Shown piece after piece: positions 1 to 7,896 of a stretch of 64,000 nucleotides of DNA. Numbering within the stretch: position 1 is the stretch's first letter; the number at the start of each line of letters is the position of its first letter. The position numbers and the translations under genes are program-made. Below the pieces are notes generated by a model. That model did no database searches. It saw only the letters and a program-made list of their open reading frames with translations, and was not told the origin of the DNA. Source of the stretch: CAYSCS01 sp964429695 (GTDB lineage Bacteria; Acidobacteriota; Aminicenantia; Aminicenantales; Aminicenantaceae). The DNA lies in assembly GCA_964429695.1 (NCBI GenBank), contig CAYSCS010000073.1, positions 84,679 to 148,678 on the forward strand, given 5' to 3'.

Positions 1-837
1 TCTAGCGGGCTACCCTGGAGTAGAGGTGAGGCAAGGCGGACTCTCTTTCTGAGGGCGATATGCGCCTCCTCCACGTACACCCAGTCCAGCCAGTGATTGC
101 CCTGAGGGGTCAGATGCCCATAGCGCACCGTCTTCTACCCCACAATAAGAAGCATACTTGTCCCCATTGGAAAACCAACTCATATCTCCTATCTCGGCCA
201 GAATAAAAAGCGCATGGTGATAACCAATTCCCGCTATGCTCATCAATAACCGGCAGTCTTCTGACTCTTGGGCTAACTGGCGAATCAGCTGGCTGCTCCT
301 TTTCTCCCTTTCATCCAGAAACTCAATCACCTCTAAACATTCCTCCAGCTCCAACTGATACATCCCCCAGCTGGAGTGACTTGAGAAACTTCAGCCCCCG
401 CCCTGAAAACAGATTGTCAAACGGGTGCTTTACCCCGAGCTTGTGCAGAAGACTGTGCACCAGGTTCTTGATCTTGGTCCTGAGCTCAACTACTAGCGCC
501 CGTTATCTTAACAACTCCCTCAACTGCCGAACCTCAGGAGGGGGAACATAGCAAGTGGGAAGATATCCTACCCTCAATAACTCAGCTATCATCCCCATCT
601 TGGCCGGAGAGACTAACTTCACCGCTTCCACCAGCGACTCCACCAGGTCATAAACCCAGTAAAAGTTGCAGGTGGCTTCCAGCGCAGCTTCGACTGGGCC
701 CTCCAGAGCGGAAAAAGAAGTTGGGCACGGCCTCTCGCTCTGTCGCTATCCTGGCCCGGTTCACAACCTACCCACTTTGATTCAAAACCACCAAAATGAC
801 TATAATGCTTGTGCAGGTTAATACCTACGTATTGCAT
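1..837 (-). pseudogene. Decayed IS110-family transposase, cut by the window edge
   Basis: The minus strand still encodes pieces of an IS110/IS116/IS902 transposase in several frames. The N-terminal piece (from 837) starts MQYVGINLHKHYSHF, the RuvC-like DEDD start of the family. A middle piece near 480-680 reads EATCNFYWVYDLVE and later PPPEVRQLRELLR, followed by an in-frame TAA. A third piece reads KIKNLVHSLLHKLGVKHPF near 420-500. The C-terminal piece carries the helix-hairpin-helix LLMSIAGIGYHHALFILAEIG. After it the reading frame shifts again, and TVRYGHLTPQGNHWLDWV is found in another frame near 60-130. With at least three frameshifts and one stop, the gene cannot make a working enzyme. 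The C-terminus runs off the left edge. IS110 elements lack long terminal inverted repeats, so the element end was not placed. Confidence 0.85.
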
Positions 838-1669
838 TAGCCACCTCCTCGAGCTGATTATACCCTAAGGTCATCTACCCTGGGGGTGGCGCAACCTTAT
901 CTCACTTTTGCCTTAAAGTATTAAAAAAGAACATTTTTTTCATGAAAGGTTGCGATAAATCGCAAAATAAGAGAGCCGTAAGGGGTAATCCTCAAATTAT
1001 CTTAGGATAAGAGATATTCTAAATTAGAGCTTTCCTAAAGGCCCCCAAGTGTCACTAATGTAACTGACCCAGCATAGCGCTGAAGTCATAACTAGAGGAG
1101 AGGCCTTTTTCTTCATTAAATTTGGACTTAGTGAACTTGAGTTTCTTTAGTCATAAAGTAGTCATAAAGAGCTAGCAAGGATAATTCCCCAATTTTTTTT
1201 TTGAAGTTCTTCATATTTAAATCCTTAAGAAAGAACTAATCAAAAAAGTAATTCTAAACCCTGTCCCTAATGACCGTGAAAGTTTTTTTCTGCATTCAGA
1301 AGCTTACTTTATAATGGTCTTCATTTAGTACCTTGTTTTATTTTTCCTGATATGCGACTTTCTATTTTTTCCTGGAAACTGAGCTTGATATTTGAGGCTT
1401 TATGCATATAATAGAAGTAATTTAAGCGGTTCCTCTCGTGATTAATTGATAAAAATATTAAGCGGAGAAAAGGCGAGTGAAAATCATCATTGAGGCAAGC
1501 ATGAGGCTAAGAGGGGGGATGTTAGCTAGAGAATGAAGGATGTGCCTTTTTCGTATTTTTATTAATCTTAACCCTGGAAAGCAAAAAAAAGTATCTTCTT
1601 CTTTTCTTTTTTCAAATACATCATTTAGAAAGTTAATTTGGAGAAGGATCTTTTAAGGTAGAATTTTTT
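838..1669. other. Gene-free stretch after the IS110 remnant
   Basis: No credible coding sequence is seen on either strand. The stretch is AT-rich and holds the inverted repeats listed separately at 890-965. A purine-rich AAGG about 13 bases before 1670 is the only translation signal near the next gene. It may contain further remnants of the mobile element that can no longer be recognised. Confidence 0.6.
890..965. repeat. Inverted repeat CGCAACCTT/AAGGTTGCG next to a TTGCGAT palindrome
   Basis: CGCAACCTT at 890-898 is repeated in inverted orientation as AAGGTTGCG at 946-954. The latter overlaps a second perfect inverted repeat, TTGCGAT-AA-ATCGCAA, at 950-965. They lie about 50-130 bp outside the start codon of the decayed transposase, so they may belong to the old element or mark its insertion point. 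This is a sequence observation only. Confidence 0.4.
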
Positions 1670-2182
1670 ATGAAAGCCTTTGCATGTCTGCTAACCTTGA
1701 TAATAGTGGGATTTATGGTTACGCCTGGTTTTGCTTCAGCTTCCTTTCTTTCAGGAGGTGACGTTTTTGCAATTCTGAAGGAGATATACCAGGAAGCTGC
1801 AGAAATGGAAGGTGAAGATGGTGAGGGTTTTATCGAGAGGGAATTCTTCATCGAACTCGATAAAAATGATGAGAACAAGGAAGAACACGTCATCTTCCTC
1901 AGCCAGCGCATCAAAGACGAAGAGAAGGTTCTGCTACAGATAACATATTTTAAACCTTCCGAAACCCAGACAAGGGTGAAATATCCCCGTGAAACAAGAG
2001 AAATCGTCTATTATCTGAGAGGGGAGGAGGTTATTTTCAAGGAGTGCAATTTTGAGAGCGGAGAACTTGAGTTACTTCTCAAGGACATTCTGAAAGGTAT
2101 TCAGAATAAAAAGAAACTCCTCAAGCTCATTCACCCTGAGGCTAGATTTTTTAAAGGAATGATTTATATTTCAAATTTATGA
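1670..2182 (+). CDS. Small exported protein of unknown function
   Basis: 170 residues. The first ~24 residues (MKAFACLLTLIIVGFMV, ending near GFASA) form a Sec signal peptide, so the mature protein should be periplasmic or outer-membrane associated. The mature part is highly charged and mixes acidic helices (EGEDGEGFIEREF) with a beta-rich centre around residues 85-130, and ends in a lysine-rich helix. No family is recognised. Its size and layout recall small periplasmic lipid- or protein-binding folds, but nothing diagnostic is visible. The ribosome-binding site is weak. The next gene starts about 44 bp downstream with a strong site of its own, so co-transcription is possible. Confidence 0.6.
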   Translation: MKAFACLLTLIIVGFMVTPGFASASFLSGGDVFAILKEIYQEAAEMEGEDGEGFIEREFFIELDKNDENKEEHVIFLSQRIKDEEKVLLQITYFKPSETQTRVKYPRETREIVYYLRGEEVIFKECNFESGELELLLKDILKGIQNKKKLLKLIHPEARFFKGMIYISNL

Positions 2183-2225
2183 TAATATTTATTTTAGAGC
2201 TCTCTAAAGAAAAGGAGGAGTGAAG

Positions 2226-2702
2226 ATGGCAAACGCACTTGTTTGTTATTACTCAAGAACGGGAAACACAGAGAAGATGGCGAAGCGAATCGCCGAAACT
2301 CTGAAGAAGGAGAAGCTTAAGGTTACTCTTAAAAAGGTAGAAGAAACAGAAGTCGAAGAATTACTCGATTATGATTGTCTCGTGATTGGCTCTCCTACTT
2401 ATTATGGCTCCATGGCTTGGCCAGTAAAGAAGCTCCTGGATGAGAGTGTGAGATATCATGGCGATTTAAAAGGAAAGATTGGAGGTGCCTTCACTTCTTC
2501 GGCTAACATCGGAGGAGGTAACGAAACAACAATCCTTGACCTCTGCCATGCGTTCTTGATCCATGGGATGGTCATCCTCGGTGATTCAGAAGGAGACCAT
2601 TATGGTCCGGTCGCCATTGAGGAGCCGGATGAGAGGGTCTTGGAAAACTGTGAGCGATACGCAAGAAACCTGGCCAAGCTGGTGAAGAAACTTTTCCCCT
2701 AG
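2226..2702 (+). CDS. Flavodoxin-family protein (FMN-binding)
   Basis: 158 residues. The N-terminus ALVCYYSRTGNTEKMAKRIAE is the flavodoxin phosphate-binding loop (S/T-x-T-G-N-T). LVIGSPTYYGSMAWPVKKLLD is the 50s loop typical of the WrbA/flavodoxin-like reductase group, and a GAFTSSANIGGGNET segment follows. The protein should bind FMN and act as a one- or two-electron carrier or small NAD(P)H reductase in the cytoplasm. I chose ATG 2226 over GTG 2220 because the AGGAGG at 2213-2218 lies 7 bases before 2226 but nearly touches 2220. It sits just upstream of the radical reductase/dehydratase operon, where a low-potential carrier would make sense, but a promoter separates the two. Confidence 0.8.
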   Translation: MANALVCYYSRTGNTEKMAKRIAETLKKEKLKVTLKKVEETEVEELLDYDCLVIGSPTYYGSMAWPVKKLLDESVRYHGDLKGKIGGAFTSSANIGGGNETTILDLCHAFLIHGMVILGDSEGDHYGPVAIEEPDERVLENCERYARNLAKLVKKLFP

Positions 2703-2752
2703 GAGATTCGTTTTTTCTTCTTAAATTCAACCATAAATCTTAAAAGTTTTAC

Positions 2753-2781
2753 TTGACAAGAAATGTACATTTTTTTATTTT
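2753..2781 (+). promoter_or_regulatory. Sigma-70 promoter of the HTH-GNAT / reductase operon
   Basis: A perfect -35 TTGACA (2753-2758), a 17-bp spacer and a -10 TATTTT (2776-2781). Transcription should begin near 2788, giving a leader of about 20 bases before ATG 2809. This appears to be the main promoter for the genes 2809-10416. Confidence 0.65.
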
Positions 2782-2784
2782 AAT

Positions 2785-2804
2785 GGTAACCGATATAGGT
2801 AACC
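2785..2804 (+). promoter_or_regulatory. Direct repeat GGTAACC x2 at the transcription start (possible operator)
   Basis: GGTAACC occurs at 2785-2791 and again at 2798-2804, 13 bp apart. Each half is itself almost palindromic. The pair lies between the -10 element and the start codon, where a bound protein would block initiation. The first gene of the operon carries an N-terminal winged-helix domain, so autoregulation is a reasonable guess. Confidence 0.4.
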
Positions 2805-2808
2805 ATAT

Positions 2809-3462
2809 ATGGAAAGAGAAATCATTTCATTAATCCTCGGTGAGTTAAAGGCCTCGTCCTCCGGTCTTCAGATGGAGGAATTGGCGCGGAAGTTAGGCCT
2901 GACGCGCCACACCGTGGCCAAATATCTTGAAATCCTCCGTGCAGAAGGGAAGATTCAATATAAAAAATTTGGGCGGACAAAACTCTGGCAGGAAATCTCT
3001 GGAACAGCCAGGATAAGGATGCTCGAAATGAAAGATTTAGAAGATATACTCAGAATAGAGGAAAAAATTGAGAGTGAACTTAATCTTAAGGCCCAGGAGA
3101 GGAGGGAATACCTTAAAGAGACTGCTCACTACCATCTCCAGCACGGAGACCCGATGATGAATTTAGGGGCTGAAATAGAGGGCAAACTTGTGGGATTCAT
3201 TTTAGGAGAAATAAGACTCTTTGAATTTGGAAGGGGAGAGAAGACAGGCTGGATAAAGGTTCTTGGAGTTGATCCAGATTATCAAGGAAGAGGAATCGGA
3301 CGCAAATTGGGTGAGGCTCTTCTCACCCATTTTGAGAGAAAGAATGTTCAGAAAGTCAGGACTCTGGTCAACTGGTATGAGGGTAACCTCATTTCCTATT
3401 TCAAGTCATTGGGCTTTGATATTCTCAACATGATTCCATTGGAAAAGGAGCTAAAGAAATGA
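2809..3462 (+). CDS. Winged-helix / GNAT acetyltransferase fusion, first gene of the reductase operon
   Basis: 217 residues in two domains. Residues 1-63 form a winged helix-turn-helix (MEELARKLGLTRHTVAKYL, then a wing KIQYKKFGRTKLW). Residues ~67-217 are a GCN5-related N-acetyltransferase with the acetyl-CoA loop VDPDYQGRGIGRKLGEALL (Q/R-x-x-G-x-G at 159-164) and the typical late strand SYFKSLGF. No clear Shine-Dalgarno sequence precedes ATG 2809; the leader is only about 20 bases. The stop codon overlaps the next start (ATGA at 3459), so translation is coupled to the first reductase subunit. It could be a repressor that senses acyl-CoA through its GNAT domain, or an acetylase acting on the enzymes. 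Both are inference. Confidence 0.8.
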   Translation: MEREIISLILGELKASSSGLQMEELARKLGLTRHTVAKYLEILRAEGKIQYKKFGRTKLWQEISGTARIRMLEMKDLEDILRIEEKIESELNLKAQERREYLKETAHYHLQHGDPMMNLGAEIEGKLVGFILGEIRLFEFGRGEKTGWIKVLGVDPDYQGRGIGRKLGEALLTHFERKNVQKVRTLVNWYEGNLISYFKSLGFDILNMIPLEKELKK

Positions 3463-4583
3463 TGGAAAGATTCAGGCAATGGTATGAGAACCGCCATGAT
3501 TATGCCAGGGAATGGAAGAAAAAGACGGGAGGGAAAGTACTCGGCTATTTTTGCACTTATGCCCCTGAAGAAATCATGTATGCAGCTGGTGTGCTTCCCG
3601 TGAGAATCCTTGGTAGTCATGAACCTCAAGATGTGACCGAACCTCATATCTTCGGAATGTATTGCCCTTTCTGTCGAGATTGCCTTGCCCAGGGACTAAA
3701 AGGGCGTTATTCATACCTGGATGGGATCATGATTTCCCAGAGCTGTCTCCATATCCGTCAGGCATTCACTTCCTGGGAGCTTCATATCCCCGTAGATTTC
3801 AGTTATTACCTCCCCATGCCTAACAATGTTCAGAGTAAGAGGGCTGTTCCTTACCTTGCTCATGAACTTCGAGCCTTCAAGAATGCTCTTGAAAGATGGA
3901 TGGGGAAGGAAATAAGAGATGAGGAACTGGAGCAGGGAATTGAAATTATGAATAAGTCGAGAAGGCTCACCCGAGAGCTTTACGAACTCCGGAAGAGCGA
4001 GAGCCCTCCTCTTTCAGGGCTTGAAGCCATGTATGCCGTCGTCTCCAGCCAGATGGTAGATAAGAGGGAATATAATAATGAACTTGAAGCCATTTTAAGG
4101 AAATTGCCTCAGCGAGTCGAGGATAACAGCGCGAAAATTCGTTTGATGATTCTAGGGAGTGAAAACGATGATACCGAATTCTTGAAGATGGTCGAATCTC
4201 TGGGAGCCATTTTTGTCATCGATGACCACTGCACAGGGAGCAGGTATTTCTGGAATGAAACTATTCCCAACCAAGACCTTTTTGAATCAATAGCAACGCG
4301 TTATGTAGAGCGAATCCCATGTCCAAGCAAAGACTGGCCTGTGCGTAAAAGAGTGTCTCATATCAAAGAGCTAGCCCGAGATTGGAAGGCACAGGGTGCA
4401 ATAGTCATTCAGCAGAAATTCTGCGACCCTCATGAGCTCGACATCCCTTCCATAATCAAGAGCTTGAAGGAGAGTGGAATTCCTTCACAATTCCTGGAAT
4501 TTGATGTAACTGTCCCTGTGGGGCAATTCAAGACAAGGGTAGAAGCATTCCTGGAAATGCTTCGCGGAGAAGACCTTTTCTAA
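3459..4583 (+). CDS. Benzoyl-CoA reductase/2-hydroxyacyl-CoA dehydratase subunit, BcrC/BzdN-like
   Basis: 374 residues, the usual length for the smaller catalytic subunit of this family. The signature start GYFCTYAPEEIMYAAGVLPVRI is typical of BcrC/BadD/BzdN. CPFCRDCL and SQSCLHIRQAF follow, and these supply cysteines for the [4Fe-4S] cluster. The C-terminal half (FCDPHELDIPSI, then QFKTRVEAFLEML) matches the second Rossmann-like domain of the family. With the next gene it should form the heterodimer that takes low-potential electrons from the ATPase activator and reduces or dehydrates an acyl-CoA by a radical mechanism. The start overlaps the previous stop by four bases and has AAGGAG upstream; ATG 3462 is an alternative. 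Family is certain; the exact substrate is not. Confidence 0.85.
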   Translation: MMERFRQWYENRHDYAREWKKKTGGKVLGYFCTYAPEEIMYAAGVLPVRILGSHEPQDVTEPHIFGMYCPFCRDCLAQGLKGRYSYLDGIMISQSCLHIRQAFTSWELHIPVDFSYYLPMPNNVQSKRAVPYLAHELRAFKNALERWMGKEIRDEELEQGIEIMNKSRRLTRELYELRKSESPPLSGLEAMYAVVSSQMVDKREYNNELEAILRKLPQRVEDNSAKIRLMILGSENDDTEFLKMVESLGAIFVIDDHCTGSRYFWNETIPNQDLFESIATRYVERIPCPSKDWPVRKRVSHIKELARDWKAQGAIVIQQKFCDPHELDIPSIIKSLKESGIPSQFLEFDVTVPVGQFKTRVEAFLEMLRGEDLF

Positions 4584-4593
4584 GGGGGAAGAG

Positions 4594-5904
4594 ATGTTAG
4601 AAAAATATAAGACAGAACCTTTAAAATGCTGGAGCAAGGCGAAGGAGATTAGGTCTAATTATTACAAAAATTACGCTCTCGCCCATGAGAAAGGTGGACT
4701 TCGCTGGGCAGGAGGAGCCTGGTCTTTTGATGCTATTCCTGCGGGTCTTGGAGACGATGTTTATCCTCTAACAGGTGAGCCATATGCAGCTTCCATCGCC
4801 TGGAACAAGGAATTTGCGCTCAGATGTCATGAAGCTGTGGAGAAGGCTGGTTATGCTCGTGACCTTTGCTCCTACATGAGGAACTACTGGGGCTCGATCA
4901 TCCTCAATGAATATCTTTTTGGAGGCAAATTCCCCAAGCCTGACTTCATCTGGCAGGACCATATCTGTTGCTCCCATGCTAAGTGGTATCAGGTAGCAAG
5001 AGACCTTGAGGGAGGGGATGTCCCCTATTTTGCCATCGATGTTAGTGTCGGTCCTTACGAAGAGCTTACACCTTCCCGCCTCGAATATGTGGTGGGACAG
5101 ATGCATGATGGAATCGAATGGCTCGAAAAGGTGACAGGTAGGAAATATGATGATGAGAAGTTGATTCAGGCTGTTTTGAACCATTGCCGTTCCACCTCCC
5201 TTTGGGCTGAAATATGCACCTATAATAGAGCGATTCCGGCACCGCTCGATGAAAAGACGATGTATTCGCTTTATGTTCTAGGAACGCTTCAGAAAAGTAG
5301 CAAACAAGTGGCCGATTTCTATGAGGAGCTCAGAGACGAAGTCAAGGACAGAGTCGAGAGGGGGATCGCTGCGGTTTCAAATGAGCGCTGCAGGGTTATG
5401 TCCGACACTCAGCCTCCTTGGGCGTTTCTCAGAGTTTTCCGCTATCTTGAGAAATATGGCTGCGTTTCTGTGGGTTCGCTTTATACCTTTGGGTTGATAG
5501 GCATGTGGGAGGTTAAAGAAGACGGAACATGGGGCCCACGGAAGACACCTCAGGAATTGGGAATAGAAATAAAAGATAGAGACCAGGCCCTGCGCCTCCT
5601 CGCTTCCTGGGAGCTCAAGAAGCCTGAGTGGCAACATTTTTATTCACCCCAACTCAAGAGCGAGATGATGATCAGGATAGCCAAAGAATGGAAACTCAAT
5701 GGAGTAATGCTTCACTATAATCGAGGCTGTGAGGGTCTAAGTCTGGGCATAGCTGAGAACAGGCTTGCTCTGTTAGAGGCAGGATTTCCAGTGATGATTT
5801 TCGAGGGTAACATGGGAGATGAGAGGGAATTCGACGAGGCCCAGACAATATCCCGTATCGATGCTTTTATGGAAAGCCTCGGATTTGAAAAATTAGAGGA
5901 ATAA
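4594..5904 (+). CDS. Benzoyl-CoA reductase/2-hydroxyacyl-CoA dehydratase subunit, BcrB/BzdO-like
   Basis: 436 residues, close to the size of BcrB/BadE/BzdO. Visible family features are IPAGLGDDVYPLTGEPYAAS near the N-terminus, CSYMRNYWG with cluster cysteines, DFIWQDHICCSHAKWYQ, and a C-terminal block HYNRGCEGLSLGIAENRLAL ahead of RIDAFMESLGF. It begins 11 bp after the previous gene with AAGGGGGAAGAG as ribosome-binding site. In class I benzoyl-CoA reductases this subunit and its partner hold the substrate-reducing site. Its size and the downstream NAD(P)H/ferredoxin genes favour a benzoyl-CoA-reductase-like role over a fermentative dehydratase, but no ring-cleavage genes (dch/had/oah type) lie nearby to confirm it. 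Confidence 0.85.
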   Translation: MLEKYKTEPLKCWSKAKEIRSNYYKNYALAHEKGGLRWAGGAWSFDAIPAGLGDDVYPLTGEPYAASIAWNKEFALRCHEAVEKAGYARDLCSYMRNYWGSIILNEYLFGGKFPKPDFIWQDHICCSHAKWYQVARDLEGGDVPYFAIDVSVGPYEELTPSRLEYVVGQMHDGIEWLEKVTGRKYDDEKLIQAVLNHCRSTSLWAEICTYNRAIPAPLDEKTMYSLYVLGTLQKSSKQVADFYEELRDEVKDRVERGIAAVSNERCRVMSDTQPPWAFLRVFRYLEKYGCVSVGSLYTFGLIGMWEVKEDGTWGPRKTPQELGIEIKDRDQALRLLASWELKKPEWQHFYSPQLKSEMMIRIAKEWKLNGVMLHYNRGCEGLSLGIAENRLALLEAGFPVMIFEGNMGDEREFDEAQTISRIDAFMESLGFEKLEE

Positions 5905-5917
5905 AGAGGAGGAAGAG

Positions 5918-6697
5918 ATGTATGTCGCGGGAATAGACTGTGGCGCAAAATATGTCAAAGTCATTATCATCAGAAACGGAGAAATAATTGGAAGGGGTTC
6001 TGTTCTCAGCGGGTTTGATGTCAAAGGCTCGCTCAATGAAGCACTGAAGAAGGCGATGGAGCAACCCAAGATATCAGCTGAGGATTTGAGCTATGTGGTT
6101 GCTACGGGAACAGGAAAGGGCGAAGTGGACTTTGCCCAGGCAACGATGACTGAAGTAACGGCCAATGCCAAGGCCTTGAATTTTCTCTTTCCTTCTGTGC
6201 GCACAGTGATAGATGTAGGAGCAGAAGAAGGGAGGGCAATCAGGATAAATGAGCTGGGGAAGGTGATTGATTTTGCCATCAATGAGAAATGTGCGGCTGG
6301 GGCAGGAACCTTCACCGAAACTATGGCCCGAGCCCTTGAGATTCCCCTTGAGGAGATGGGGCCTCTCTCTCTAAAATCCCAGAAATCAGTTCCCATGAAT
6401 GCCCAGTGTGCCGTGTTTGCGGAGTCAGAGGTGGTTAGCCTGATCCACGCCAAACATGCTAAAGAAGACATTGCCCGCGCTGTTCATGATGCAATAGCCG
6501 ACCGCATTGCTTCTATGGCACGCAAGATTGGAATCGAGCGCGACGTGGCTCTTGTAGGAGGAGTGGCAAGAAACGTAGGCTTTGTTGATTCTTTGAAGCG
6601 TGACCTTCAGGTTGAGCTTTTAATCCCCGAGCAGCCTGAGTTTTCATGTGCCTTTGGGGCTGCGCTTCTGGCAGCCGAGAGGGCGAAAGGAGGTTAA
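5918..6697 (+). CDS. ATPase activator of radical dehydratase/reductase (BcrD/BadG/HgdC family), short form
   Basis: 259 residues. It shows the ASKHA fold of the BadF/BadG/BcrA/BcrD family. Residues 4-14 (AGIDCGAKYVK) form the phosphate-1 loop, VIDVGAEEGRAI the second phosphate loop, and GGVARN plus FGAALLA the adenosine site. Two conserved cysteines, C125 in NEKCAAGAGTF and C164 in NAQCAVFAESE, should bind a [4Fe-4S] cluster shared between two subunits. The protein hydrolyses ATP to push single electrons onto the catalytic subunits. It starts 13 bp after the previous gene with AGAGGAGGAAGAG. It lies directly before a second, different activator, which suggests a heterodimer as in BcrA/BcrD or BzdP/BzdQ rather than the HgdC homodimer. 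Confidence 0.88.
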   Translation: MYVAGIDCGAKYVKVIIIRNGEIIGRGSVLSGFDVKGSLNEALKKAMEQPKISAEDLSYVVATGTGKGEVDFAQATMTEVTANAKALNFLFPSVRTVIDVGAEEGRAIRINELGKVIDFAINEKCAAGAGTFTETMARALEIPLEEMGPLSLKSQKSVPMNAQCAVFAESEVVSLIHAKHAKEDIARAVHDAIADRIASMARKIGIERDVALVGGVARNVGFVDSLKRDLQVELLIPEQPEFSCAFGAALLAAERAKGG

Positions 6698-6698
6698 G

Positions 6699-7571
6699 AT
6701 GGAGAGAGAATACTGGCGCTGGCCTGAATCCAGGTTCACCGCCGAAGACATTGACTGGAGGAAAGGAGAGATTATCTCGGCTGGAGTCGACGTTGGCTCT
6801 GTCAGTTCCCAGGCTGTGGTCCTGGTGGATGGTAAACTCTTCTGTTACAGCAACACTAGAACTGGAGCCGATAGCCCTCAGAGCGCCCAGAAGGCGATGG
6901 ATATGGCTCTTGAAGGAACGGGAATGAGTCTGGATGACATTCACTATATAGTAGGCACGGGGTATGGAAGAGTCAATGTTCCCTTTGCCAAGCGTGCCAT
7001 TACCGAAATTGCCTGCCATGCTCGAGGGGCAAACTTCATGTATGGTCCCTCGGTGAGGACGATTCTTGATATGGGTGGACAGGATTGTAAGGCAATCCAT
7101 TGTGATGATAAAGGTAAGGTTACAAATTTTCTGATGAACGATAAATGCGCTGCTGGCACAGGTAGAGGAATGGAAGTCTTTGCTGACCTCCTTTCCATTC
7201 CCATCGAAGAAATGGGGCGTCTTTCCTTTCAAATCGATGAAGAACCTGAACCAGTGAGTTCTACCTGCGTGATATTCGCAAAATCAGAAGCGGTGGGTCT
7301 ATTGAGAAAGGGTTGGCCGAAGGAGAAGGTCCTGGCTGCTTATTGCTCAGCCATGGCCCATCGGGTGGTCGAGCTTCTTGAGAGAATAGGTGTCGAGAAG
7401 GAATTTGCCGTCACGGGAGGAATCGCCAAGAATGAAGGAGTGGTGAAGAGGATTGAAAGGGAATTGCAGATTAAAGCCCTTGAGCCAACCTATGATACCC
7501 AGATTGCGGGTGCGCTTGGGGCAGCGCTTTTTGCCAAGGCGCTTGTGGAGAAAGAGCGAGGGCTGAGGTAA
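6699..7571 (+). CDS. ATPase activator of radical dehydratase/reductase (BcrA/BadF/HgdC family), long form
   Basis: 290 residues with an N-terminal extension of about 25 residues before the phosphate-1 loop SAGVDVGSVSSQ. Other family motifs are LDMGGQDCKAI, C150 in NDKCAAGTGRGMEVF and C190 in SSTCVIFAKSEA, which give the two cluster ligands, then GGIAKNEG and AGALGAALFA. The start at 6699 has AAAGGAGG seven bases upstream; a longer reading from 6648 would overlap the previous gene without a ribosome-binding site. Two non-identical activators side by side are a mark of ATP-dependent benzoyl-CoA reductases. Confidence 0.88.
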   Translation: MEREYWRWPESRFTAEDIDWRKGEIISAGVDVGSVSSQAVVLVDGKLFCYSNTRTGADSPQSAQKAMDMALEGTGMSLDDIHYIVGTGYGRVNVPFAKRAITEIACHARGANFMYGPSVRTILDMGGQDCKAIHCDDKGKVTNFLMNDKCAAGTGRGMEVFADLLSIPIEEMGRLSFQIDEEPEPVSSTCVIFAKSEAVGLLRKGWPKEKVLAAYCSAMAHRVVELLERIGVEKEFAVTGGIAKNEGVVKRIERELQIKALEPTYDTQIAGALGAALFAKALVEKERGLR

Positions 7572-7572
7572 G

Positions 7573-7860
7573 ATGCTCGCAAATTATGGTTATAAAGACG
7601 GTTCAGGAGAATATTTCATCACCATCGACACTGAAAAATGCAATGGTTGCGGTGATTGTGTGAATGTCTGCCCTTATCAGGTTATGGAAGTTGGAGAAGA
7701 TGAAAATGACCCCTTTCGTGAGGGTAAGGTGGCAAAAGTAAGTGAAGAACACAGAAAGAAGATAAAATATAGCTGTGCACCATGCAAACCAGTCTCCAAG
7801 CGAGAAGTAGAACCATGCCGTAAAGCCTGCACCTTAGGGGCTATTGCTCATTCCTGGTGA
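7573..7860 (+). CDS. 8-Cys ferredoxin-like protein, electron donor to the activator
   Basis: 95 residues. A classic [4Fe-4S] motif C-x2-C-x2-C-x3-C-P lies at residues 23-33 (CNGCGDCVNVCP). A second set of four cysteines, C68, C71, C82 and C86, is spaced unusually as CAPC then CRKAC, so a second cluster is likely but with altered ligation. It starts two bases after the activator stop. In bzd-type benzoate loci a ferredoxin (bzdM) sits in the same place, right after the two activator genes. It should carry electrons from the large oxidoreductase encoded next to the ATPase pair. Confidence 0.75.
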   Translation: MLANYGYKDGSGEYFITIDTEKCNGCGDCVNVCPYQVMEVGEDENDPFREGKVAKVSEEHRKKIKYSCAPCKPVSKREVEPCRKACTLGAIAHSW

Positions 7861-7896
7861 GATAGAGTTTTACCTGCAGGAGAGGGGTGAATCTCA

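Noticed and set aside
6513..7232. 239-codon frame on the minus strand
   Set aside because: Antisense to the two ATPase activator genes, whose motifs are intact on the plus strand.
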